Shown here piece after piece: positions 12,661 through 22,528 of a DNA stretch of 64,000 bases (its first letter is position 1; each line of letters opens with the position of its first letter). A program made the position numbers and the translations under genes. The notes under the pieces are model-generated. The model worked only from the letters and a program-made list of their open reading frames with translations. It had not been told where the DNA came from and made no database searches. Source of the stretch: Pipra filicauda (taxonomy: Eukaryota > Chordata > Aves > Passeriformes > Pipridae); the NCBI RefSeq assembly GCF_003945595.2, contig NW_024104332.1, positions 868,001 to 932,000 on the forward strand. The letters are read 5' to 3'.

Positions 12661-13717
12661 TTCCCAACTGGGAATACGCCTTTTTCAAAAATTTCTGCAC
12701 AACTTGTTTCATGTCCTATAGCTGATTTTCAATGCAAGAAGTTAAATTTGGCCAAAGTTTCTTCTACAGTACCTGTGAAACTAAAGTATTTTGGGCTCAT
12801 ATTGGTAAATCTTATATATGTATTCAGACTCAGACTCATGGTATTTATCATCAGTGATAGTCTAGAAACTTCCATAACTTGGAAACACCAGTTAATTAGC
12901 AAGAAGATTTCATACTGTAATCATGAGCACTGTCAGAGCCCATATTTCAGTGTAGCCAACAACCAAACAGAAAGATTTTAAAATGCCTATTGACCTTCTG
13001 AGCTGCCATTTTCCCCTCCTCCCTGTTACAAACCCTAGAGACCTTTCTTTTGCACCTTCACAGTGCAAATGAAGCAAAGGATACGTGAACTTACATACAC
13101 AAACTATAAACAGTACCCACTCCTATTAATGCCATCTCATTCTAAACCCTAGTCAGCTAAAATGGCTACTCAAAGTGCTTAAAGATTTTCTGCCTCTCTC
13201 TCAGATCAGTGCGTTGGAGACCAAGCCAAAACTTTCTGGGAACTTATTTATGAATCATCTTTTAAAAATTAATCACCTCAAGATTTTGCTGTACCTGTTA
13301 CCCCCATCTGGATCAAACACAAGTCCTCTTTCAGCTTCTGAACTGCCAAAATGAAGTCTCTTGGTTCACTATTAAATGTTCTTATAAGTTTCCCTTGGGG
13401 ACATCAGGTTTTGCAGTTCACATAGAATATTTTGATAGTCACTATAAAGCATAAGGAATTGGACAAGTAGCTCTAATTTTCATGAAAATCCAGATGATAA
13501 CTTGGTGAATACAGTTCCAATGCAGTAACTAATAAAGAAGTTTAAAGTCTAATTTGTAATATGCTTTCACTGCATATTAAAAAAGCCAATCTGTCAAACA
13601 AACCCCTTTTTCTTATAAATCATACTTTCGAATATTCAGAATATTTTGTAAAGCAGCACAAACATTCCACGGTAATCCTGTATTCCTGTACCAAGCTAAG
13701 TATTCCACCAATAAAAA

Positions 13718-13846
13718 TCACAGAATTTTATCTCCAATTTCATTACACTTAAATGTCTCAACATATTGAATTTGTCTACAGAAATATTCTTCCAGTCTTC
13801 GCTCCTTGCATTCAACAGAAGCAGTGTCCTTCAAGCGCTGACTTTC
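13718..13846 (-). other. Unconfirmed exon-like block ending in a stop (129 nt)
   Basis: On the minus strand a pyrimidine tract CTCTTTTTATTGCAG is followed by 42 open codons and a TGA. Only one of three frames is open. It reads ESQRLKDTASVECKERRLEE, a charged, coiled-coil-like composition. Upstream on the same strand, 15115-15137 reads DLVERYE between TTTTATAACAG and GTAAGA in a compatible phase. If real, this could be a terminal exon or could splice earlier at a weak GTAATG. No polyadenylation signal stands out, and I recognise no family. Confidence 0.2.
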
Positions 13847-16622
13847 CTGCAATAAAAAGAGATTTTATATCTCCCTTACTTTGTTTCCTTGCAATACATC
13901 AGGATGGGAGACAATAGGTACAGCGCTATAATTTGATTTCCATTTGATTCACAGCATACTTAGGTCAGATGTTGAAAGCTCGAAAGTATGGACACATTAG
14001 AAAGCTGATAATCTTATTTTTAAATCTCTCCTGTTAGCTATCTACTTCTCCCTAGACATCCTGCAGTCAACATTAAAAATAAATGTATTTGGATTACAAA
14101 GGCACCAATCCTGGCTCTGTCAAACTCCTCAGTGTGAGTCTTTTTTCCTGGCAGGTGAATGCCTTCAACCTTTCATAAGCAAATGAAGCAAGAGCCCTGC
14201 AAAGTCTCCCTTAGTGTTTATTTGTGCAGAGAGCAGTTCAGCCTCTCCATTTTGTTTGCTCACGCATCCTGTAAAGAGATCTATATTATATCTCAATAAT
14301 AAAAAGGATTTGTGACTCTTTCTGGAGAGAACTGCTTTTATTATACAGCCACATGCAAAGGAAAGCAAAAGATATTGTATTCCAGCTGCAATTAAGAATG
14401 CTTTGGGCAAGTATCATCATGATAATACTATTTCACACACACACAAAAAAGAAATCTGAGTACCACTAAAACCCCGCACCAAAACACCCAAATCCCAACC
14501 ACCCCTGACAGAGAAAAGGATGACAGCCAAAATAGAAGGCAGGGTGACTAGTTTGATCTGTAAGCAAGTAAATTAAACAGCTTAAAATCAATATTACTTT
14601 TATGCAACTGTATTGCAAAGCTTCCATATGGCCACACACCAAAACACACCAGCTACTGACTCACAGAATATTCAATATTTGATACCGGCGCTCAGATCAC
14701 AATATTTTTTACTGATTACACATTACCCTGCAGGAATCAATCTCACCAGCTTCAGAAAAAGATAAAGCAACTTTTCTTATAATAGCAAATTAGTGGCTTG
14801 TGGCTCTTTCATTAAAAGGTTTTAATTAAATTTGGATTTAAATACAGACTTAAGCATAAACCTTCTTATTTCAAGACAGCGATGACTACATTTAGATTAA
14901 GTTAATTTTATTAGAAAGTATGTCTCAATTAATGAAGCAGAAACATTAGACCTTTATGCAGAATTTAAAAACCCCCAAACTATTACAGGGACTACAATTA
15001 CCCAAAGGAAAGGGAACCGTGTTTTACAGATCCTGACAATTGTGTTGTAGCAAATACCTGGCATTAAAGCAAAGCAACCCAAGCACTTCCTTAACTCTTA
15101 CCTCATACCTCTCAACCAAATCTGCTGTTATAAAATTACAGATGAAGAAAGGTAAAATATTAAGATGTGAAGACATGGAAGAAGTTTCCCGTTCTGCATT
15201 CTTTCCTACCCAGCAGGCATTGGGCATTACATGAAGGAGAAGAGCAAATGAAGCAAGGAATGTAATAAAAATTGCAAAGTCCTGTGGCAATTCTTCTGGT
15301 TCCGCCATCTAAAATTTATTTTATCAACTCCTTCAGCATTCTGTGTTAAATGTAAAGGAAATTTCAAATCACTACGACCACTCAGACTTCAAAAAAGCAC
15401 AACAAAATCACCACAAAACAAGTGAGGAGTGATCAAGGTACCAGCCTGAGACCTTGTACATCCAGTAGATGAACACAGTCAACAATAATGGTCTCTCCTG
15501 GCCTAGAGGCTTTCCAGCCAACACTTCACTTCTTTTGTAAATTTGCTGGGAAATAAGGCCCCTCTGTGACAATTATTCCCTGCAGACAGTAATTGAAACA
15601 GAACAGTGTTTGAGAGGCTCAGTTATAAAGTAATGACAGTTATATTTGTATTGCACACGTTGATTACTTTGCAAACTGATGAACTTCAGCTGCTGAGAAG
15701 CACTGCCACTGGAGCCATACAAGATGACACAACAAAGCCTGAAACACTACATATTCTTCATTCTTACTACACAGAAGGCTAAAGAACAGATAGAAAACGA
15801 AATAAAATGTAAAATACTGTAGGAAGTGATCATATTTTTAAATCGCTGCCACCATCACTAACATCACACATACACGAGCAAGAGCATTCTCATTAGCAAA
15901 GATGCTCAGAAACAGGTGAGGAAATAACCTCCAATTATTTAAATAACCTTCATACTTGAGGGGGTTAGGATTTAATCAGGGGAACCACACAGTGCCACTA
16001 TAAACCACTGACAGAGGTGAGCCTCGGTGGTCAGAGGCACTTCATGAAAACATCCATTCCCTGCCACCCTTTCAGTGGATCACAGCAAAGGTGATGGTGC
16101 TGCTCGTGCTGCGCCTGCACTTGCCTGAGCACAGCCTGGAAAAACGGCCAGAGGGTGGAACAGACAATCCCAAGAAAGTCTGCTCAGTTCTCAAGTCACA
16201 GCTATACAAAGCTGAAAGAGCACTGTTCTCATCACTGAGCCTTTTGGGGTGAGGTTTGCCTCCCTTTGTTTTCGTACCCAAAGACAGACCTGTATTTTGA
16301 AGCAGCTCAAAATTGCACTAAAGTTTGTCATCCTGAGTAGACAGAGAAAGAGACTAAAAAAAAGAAAAAGGTGAAAGATTTTCTTTATGCTCCCGTTTTA
16401 GAGATCCTCCTCCTGCTGTAAGCACATTGGCATTTTCTTTCTTATTTAAAGAATGTAATTGACTGTAGAACATCAGCAATCTCATAAAGCAATAAAAACA
16501 CCCTGTGGAAAAAGCAAGCTGTTTGCAAACATACTACAGTTCCCACAGTGGGAGAGAATATGGTCAATATTTCAAAGAAATAAGATCAAGCACAACCTAA
16601 GCTATATTTGGATATATTTTTT

Positions 16623-16654
16623 ATATATAAGTATAATTATATATAAGTATAATT
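16623..16654 (+). repeat. Perfect 2 x 16-bp tandem duplication
   Basis: The unit ATATATAAGTATAATT occurs twice without mismatch, inside a TA-rich stretch of about 70 bp. It ends about 25 bp before the CR1 fragment that starts at 16678. Confidence 0.95.
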
Positions 16655-16677
16655 ACACATAAAGTGTATATATACAG

Positions 16678-16782
16678 CGACAGGGCAAGGGGGAATGGCT
16701 TCACACTGACAGGTTTAGATTAGGTACTGGGAAGAAATTCTTCCCTCTGAGGGGGGTGAGGGCCTGGCACAGATTGCCCAGT
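16678..16782 (+). mobile_element. Internal CR1 LINE fragment, both ends missing
   Basis: About 105 bp in sense orientation: GGCAAGGGGGAATGGCTTCA, then 'gaagaaattcttccctctga' and 'ctggcacagattgccca'. It corresponds to the middle of the subterminal region seen in the copies at 2675 and 4866, but stops before the usual 3' terminus. Most copies are truncated only at the 5' end, so the loss of the 3' end here implies a later deletion or break. Confidence 0.88.
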
Positions 16783-17482
16783 CAAAAGCATTAGGAACAG
16801 GAATTTCGTATTTTAAATACCATTCCAGCCATGTAGTATGACTGGAATATTTGTTGGAGAACAGTTACAGCACTATGGCTATTCCACTTGGCTCTATGTG
16901 TTCCAAAAATTACGGGATTCTCAACATCCCTTTGGTACTGCACAGTATTGTTTAAGTTCTCTATTTCAAATGTGCCCCAGCATGAGCATCTGCAGTTAAA
17001 AAGCGACCAAGGAATTAAGTACAAAATCAGCTTTGGACAAGGGGTTGGCAAAAATACTGGATGAACAGAATACATTATTCAAATTAAAAAAAAACCAAAA
17101 ATATACCCCTCCCAAAAAACTAATTAAGGTTGTTAAAAATAAATGACTAAACACTACCTGTATATAAAGTATACAGCATTGATTCCTGATGATATGTGAA
17201 TCTTACTAATTATTAATGCATCTTGAATAAAGATTTTAAAAGTCTGAGAAAAGAAAATGTTATTTGGCAATGTTTTGTGGTCTAGGACACTAAAACTACT
17301 TTCCTGGGGAGAGTGAGTGCAGACAGTAAAACCAAGTCAGTTTTATTTCTAATGTACATACAAACTTTAAAATGGATCTTTCTCTAATTGGGAAATATTT
17401 TTCTTTTAAAAAAAAATTCGTAAACTATCATTCTGAAGATCAATGATAGATCATGATAAAGTTACCAGATGACTGCAAATAA

Positions 17483-17508
17483 ATATATATATATATATAT
17501 ACACACAC
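17483..17508. repeat. Compound (AT)n(AC)n microsatellite
   Basis: About nine AT units run directly into four AC units. Such compound dinucleotide tracts are usually length-polymorphic. Confidence 0.95.
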
Positions 17509-18333
17509 ATCATGATGAATTTCTGTATCTGTCTCCAATCTAAACAATCATTTCATATTCTGAAAATAAAACACTGGCATCTTATCTTGTTAAATGCAAA
17601 AAAGCTGTTGTATTCACCATCTTTCTTCCAGCAAAGCCTGTCACATTTCATTAAACAATATAATACTGTGATGTGCTCAGTAATAAAAAAGCAATAAAAT
17701 TTCATAGTTTAATTTCTTCTGGGGAAGACACTCCTGATTTATGTAGCCTTTCCTACAAAAAGTGACACCTAATGGAGCACACAATTGATGTACATCAAGA
17801 TGGCCAAATTGTTTGGGTTTAAGAACAGCTTATCTGTGTAAGGCTCTATCTTAGAACCAACAGTTCACTTAAGACCAAGAGTTACAGAAAGTTAAAAAGC
17901 AAATTTTTTTGTGCAGATAAAGTATATCATGTATTTTAAATATAAATCTTGACACTCAAAGATTTGTTGTGGTACTTTGTTGGTGATTTAAGCTTCTGTT
18001 TTTTTCAATAATGCTCCATTTAACAACTTAATAGACATGAAAAAGTTGAATACACAAATATGTTTTGCCTTCTATTTACATACAGCCAAAATATAAATGC
18101 ACTAGATCCACAATAATCCCTACTGATCAACGACACTTGAATTACTTGTGTCTTTCATACTTCTCTACACAATAATTAGCATGTTATTGCCATTTTTGAA
18201 AAGCATTCTTGAAGTACTGGATTCCTAAGCTACAATCCAAAACATGGAACTAAGTCTGACACAATCTTCCTTAAGAAAATCCATTATAAAAGCTCAAGTG
18301 GACTTGAAATGTTAAATTAAAAACAAGCTGAAT

Positions 18334-18411
18334 AACTGACAGCAAATATCCTACTAGCTTTGCTTTTCTTTTAACTGACAGCAAATATCCTACTAGCTTT
18401 GCTTTTCTTTT
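18334..18411 (+). repeat. Perfect 2 x 39-bp tandem duplication
   Basis: A 39-bp unit beginning AACTGACAGCAAATATCC and ending TTTGCTTTTCTTTT is present twice head to tail (18334-18372 and 18373-18411) with no mismatch. Lack of divergence points to a recent duplication, or to copy-number variation collapsed or expanded in assembly. Confidence 0.97.
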
Positions 18412-18520
18412 ATCACAACCATTTCTTCTTTGCTGAAAAAAAAATAATTGTAAAATGGGAAAACCTGACACAAAGGTAACCTGAAAACAAGTACATTCAT
18501 CCCTTTTGTCCTTGACAAAG

Positions 18521-18785
18521 AATCACAGAGTGGTTTGGGTTGGAAGGGACCTTAAAGATTATCCATCCCATTCCATCCCCCTGCCATGGGCAGGGACACC
18601 TTCTACTACACCAGGTTGCTCCAAGTCCCGTCCAGCCTGGCCTTAAACACCTGCAGGGATGGGGCAGCCACAGCTTCCCTGGGCAGCCTGTGCCAGGGCC
18701 TCCCCACCCTCACGGGGAAGAATTTCTTCTGAGCAGCTGATCTTCCACTAATATCTAATCTTCCTGATATCTAATCTTTGCTCCT
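18521..18785 (-). mobile_element. CR1 LINE 3' fragment, minus orientation
   Basis: A well preserved reversed terminus, AATCACAGAGTGGTTTGGGT, then 'ggaagggaccttaaagattatcc', CCTGCCATGGGCAGGGACAC, 'gggcagcctgtgccagggcctccccaccctcac' and GGAAGAATTTCTTCT. Beyond 18735 the sequence repeats 'atatctaatctt' twice within 30 bp, so this copy has a small internal duplication near its truncated end. Confidence 0.94.
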
Positions 18786-21700
18786 TTACCATCTCTAGTC
18801 CCATCAGGATTTTAACTTCCCTTCACATCCTGTCCTCAGCAGGAGACAGCAGGGCTGCCAAGAAGCAAACTGTGTGATTTGGGGACCACGTGGCCTGTGC
18901 CCTCAGGAGGGGAACCACTGGGTGTATTTGCTTATTCCAACAGAAATTCCAGTTTGCCTCCCAAATGCAGCTGGAACTGCCCAGCAGATCCAGCGTCTGT
19001 GGGAAGAGGAGGAGGACAGACAGCACTCACCAGGCGTGACAGCCCCTAAGCCTTGTTTCCAAAGGCTAAAGAGCTCTCATGTCACCCACGCTTTTTCCTA
19101 ATGATCTGGAAAAGGAGGAGACCGCTGGGAGTGGGAATTTACACTGAGGGTTTCATTCTGCTTTTTAAGTGGAAAACAATAGATGGTAGAGCCTTAGTGT
19201 GCAACTGTAGAAAACAAAGACCTGCTGTAATTCTACAAATAAAAGTCTAATGTAGCACTTAGTATTCTCTCCCCAGGTATCTCAAAAAGCCTACACCCAC
19301 TCAAGCCTTTTTGCTTTAAACCGTGATGAAAATATTTTTGAGTATTTCAACAAAAAAAAGGAAAGTACTAAAAGCATCAAAAAGTTGCATTTAAGTGGCT
19401 TGTATTTTATCATTATTGCTGCTAAGAGCTCACCATCCCAGCTTTCTGGATAGTTCTTTGAGCACATTAAGCACCTGATTATATTAGATATGGATGTTTT
19501 TTATTTAAAAGGCATTTCAGGGAATGACAGGAACAACCTTTAAAAAAATCTTTCTGAAAGAGAAATATTATTTTTTTTCCAGTCTCCCTCCCTTGATTTG
19601 AGAAGAGCAAAATGTTACCAAGAGGTATTGGTGAAAGAACTGTACTGGTGTGATAAACTTGTTTTATTATTAGCACAGATTTGGTATTTCAGTCTGTATT
19701 GATTTTACTGAAATTCTCAGTCTTTAAGGTGTCAGAAACATAAAAACGTGAAGTACTGATGAGTTCAGACTATAGATTATCAATACAAGTGCAATAATCA
19801 CCTTCCTTGAACATTTCTTTATGTGTGTAGGAAAACACTAGCAGAATTTTCACTTGTTTATTATTACATGGGTTGTGTTAAGACCTAGCTAAAATGTACA
19901 TAGCTAAAAAGTACGTTGTAAAAATAAAGTGCTCAATCAGAAGTGAAACACAGCATAAGCTCTTTCTACTTTTGCTACAGAAGTTCTTTTTTCCAACCTC
20001 TTCCACAGAAAAACACAATCACTTTAGTGGCCAGCACTGAATTCAGGTAGTTGATGCATCACTCAGGGTCACTGATATGAGAAGGAAAAATCAGCTCAGT
20101 ACATCAATAAGTGCTATAGATCAGTAGCTACAATGACAGCAACTACTTGGAGCAGCTCAGTGCTCCTCTGGCCCAGTCACTATACTCTTTAAATACGTTT
20201 AAGTATGTTATGCAGGAACATTCAGCACTAAATCAGTTTGGCCATGCAATGCATAGGTATTTTTGCTTGAAAGGGTGTTCTGGTATCCCTGTAAGTGTAG
20301 ATTTATACCCACCACAGTTATCCTGAACCCTGGGACACTGCTGCCTGGATACTATCAGGGAATTTTGGAAACACACACACCTTAGCCACAGCTATAGCAA
20401 TACAGGTGCTAGTTTTTAACTCCCACTTTCTAATATCTTGTCACTGTGTAGTGAAATCAAAGAGTGGAATAAGATTCATATTCCACAGTGCAAAGAAAAG
20501 CAAAAACTGAACTCGAAACAATCTTGAATTGAAATGACTGAAGAGGCAAAATTGAGCATCCAAATGTGTCCACAACCCCCTTCCAAGTTTTACGTATGTA
20601 ACAGCAGCTTTCAAGAACAGAACTGCTTGATTCTTCAGGGTGGACATGGAGCAATCATCAAGTCATTAATTAGTCTTTAATCTGCATGCTGAAAGGCCAC
20701 TTTGTGATTCTATGATTTTAGCTCATGTTTCCCTTAATACTCATTGCACTGCTTTATCTCAAAATAATTTGGGTCCCTTAGTGCATTGTTACAAACATTA
20801 GCAATAATTTTCACCAAACACACTCAGATCACTGGTATTTGCCTCTCCTTTGTGCCCACAACTGCTGCTGAGAAACTGCACCAAACAAGTACCAGCTGAA
20901 TAACTAAACCCTCTTAAAAAAAGGCTTCTTTCAGGAACCTTCTGTCCCTTTGAAGAGCTGCAATTGCTCGCCAGCACTGCTGCCATGTGAGAGGAACACA
21001 GCACGTGTTACCTCTGTGCCACACACATAAATTATTGAACATTAGGAGACGGAACTGTTGTCACCACACTGCATCAAAGCAATCATTCCCTTGCTACTTT
21101 CCAGATTATAACCAAACACTGCTATTAAACGGCAGTCATTTAACTAAATCAGTCTGCTGTAAGCCAAAAGAATGAAGAAATGATGGAAATAATTTCCAAT
21201 CACTTACTAATCTGGCAGTGAGGAGCAAACCAGTGCATCCGTGTGGAGACTGACACCTGATGATCGTTTGCTTCCAGCCAATTACTATTTAATGAAGCAC
21301 AAAACCACAATGATGGAACACACACGGGTGATTGTAGAGTAGTTTTCAGTATCATTATTGAATAATTAACGTTAAGATGACTCACAGAACAATTTCAGCA
21401 TGGGGAAACAAAGGAAACAAGGACTTTCAATAACACAATGCCTGCTTGGGGCATAATGGCAACGGATTGGTTTTGCTCCCGTGATCAGCACTTAACCAGC
21501 ACTCCTCATCCACCAGGAACTCTCCAACACGCTTCCCTGGGAAGTTCTGATTGTCAAGGGATGCACTGACATGTATGCTGACATTATTTAGCACTTCACA
21601 GTTAGGAAATTAAAACCATATTAACAGCCTAATTAACAGTAGGGAGTTCAAAGTCCTGTTGGAGATATAGGTTTCACAGAATCATTAATCCAAGAAAAAA

Positions 21701-22200
21701 CTACAGTGCATGCTTAAACTTTTTGCCAGATAATAACTGCGATCTCAATTTTCCCTTTAATTTCCATCTCTTTTTAGGTTGCCAAGATATTTACCTTTAT
21801 GGCAAAAAAGTAGCTCCCATGAAGTCCCACCCATCGTCCTCCACAACTACATCCTTTTCATTCCATTAGCCAAACTTCTGACAGCATCCACATAGAGAGT
21901 TCAAAAAGTGAACCCAAAAAGTGAATAAAACGTCAGGTTTGATATATTTAAAAAGAAAAGCTGCATTTCTTTTTAAGCCAGTTGACAGTAAACGCCCACA
22001 ATATAAACCCAGCAGCTCAGCTAAATGCATGAGCTGATACAGTAACGTGGCTGCTTCACACCCGTCTGGGATGGACACCAGTGCCCCATGCTCGGTACTG
22101 CACTGCATTTACTCCTTGTGTGCCTGCAGAGGTACAAGGGTTTGGGAAGAAATTCATTGCATTGTGATCCTCCGTGTTTGTTACAGTAAATAAAACACTG
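18786..22200. other. Unique AT-rich sequence; possible conserved block near 21110-21420
   Basis: No gene is assigned. Around 21110-21420 the sequence has clustered TAAT/ATTA cores (see findings). A good minus-strand GTAAGTGA at 21203 lacks any acceptor with a pyrimidine tract. Nothing else is visible. Confidence 0.4.
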
Positions 22201-22212
22201 TTCTGGTGTCAC

Positions 22213-22254
22213 CTTGGGGGGTTCACACGGGCTCTTGGGGGGTTCACACCTTGC
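22213..22254 (+). repeat. 2 x 21-bp GC-rich tandem repeat
   Basis: Two adjacent 21-bp units share the 16-bp core CTTGGGGGGTTCACAC and differ in the last five bases. They form the left edge of the GC-rich patch that ends in a CR1 terminus. Confidence 0.92.
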
Positions 22255-22266
22255 GGTGCCTCTGTC

Positions 22267-22299
22267 GGGGCGTCCCGGGGCCGCTTTGGGGGGTGGGGG
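22267..22299 (+). other. Predicted G-quadruplex motif
   Basis: Four G-runs of at least four bases (22267-22270, 22277-22280, 22288-22293 and 22295-22299) are separated by loops of 6, 7 and 1 bases. This satisfies the usual four-run, loop 1-7 rule. The motif lies in a CpG-containing GC-rich patch unlike the AT-rich surroundings. Confidence 0.7.
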
Positions 22300-22300
22300 C

Positions 22301-22455
22301 AAACCCGGACTGGATTCCCACTGGAAAACGGAATGGGGGAAAATACGGGTGGGACTTTTCCCGGAGTCTCGGATGAGGGAAAACCCAGACAGGATTTTCC
22401 CAGAGAACGGAATGGGGGAAACCCGGACTGGATTTTTCCAGAGTACGGAATGGGG
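22301..22455 (+). repeat. Minisatellite, four units of about 39 bp
   Basis: Four degenerate units of 39, 40, 39 and 37 bp lie at 22301-22339, 22340-22379, 22380-22418 and 22419-22455. Each starts near AAACCCGGACTGGATT and ends near ACGGAATGGGG. The unit is close to 13 codons, so it keeps reading frames open on both strands. The long frames across 22021-22598 come from that periodicity and not from coding. The array runs straight into a CR1 3' end. Confidence 0.92.
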
Positions 22456-22469
22456 AAAAAAAATAAAAA

Positions 22470-22528
22470 GGTTGGACTTGATGATCTCAGAGGCCCTTTC
22501 CAACCCGGCTGATTCCATGATTTTATGA
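22470..22528 (+). mobile_element. CR1-like 3' terminus abutting the minisatellite
   Basis: GGTTGGACTTGATGATCTCA followed by 'gaggccctttccaacc' and 'gattccatgattttatga' is the standard 3' end of CR1. Only about 60 bp is recognisable. Upstream of a short A-rich run the usual CR1 body is absent, and the 39-bp repeats take its place. Confidence 0.85.

Larger units (their letters stand above)
12661..16677. other. Unique AT-rich sequence with one exon-like block and a 2x16-bp tandem
   Basis: No gene is assigned. A minus-strand exon-like block at 13718-13846 and a tandem duplication at 16623-16654 are listed separately. All three minus frames stay open over about 15240-15308. One begins MAEPEELPQDFAIFITFLAS and contains a hydrophobic stretch, but nothing supports it as a gene. 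TAAT-rich sequence occurs near 14880-14940. Confidence 0.4.
16783..18520. other. Unique AT-rich sequence with microsatellite and 39-bp duplication
   Basis: Besides the two repeats listed separately (17483-17508 and 18334-18411), this is plain AT-rich DNA. A minus-strand interval at about 17153-17238 follows CTTTTCTCAG and stays open for 28 codons before GTAGTG. It has no recognisable content. Confidence 0.4.

Noticed and set aside
12421..12981. 186-residue plus-strand open frame, the longest in the window
   Set aside because: Its first 80 residues are antisense CR1 (12449-12660) and the rest is translated AT-rich filler, with no family resemblance.
15024..15308. Minus-strand frame beginning MAEPEELPQDFAIFITFLAS with a hydrophobic stretch
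   Set aside because: It looks like a small membrane protein start, but all three frames are open over the first 70 bases, the ATG follows directly on an AG after AT-rich sequence, and no family is recognised.
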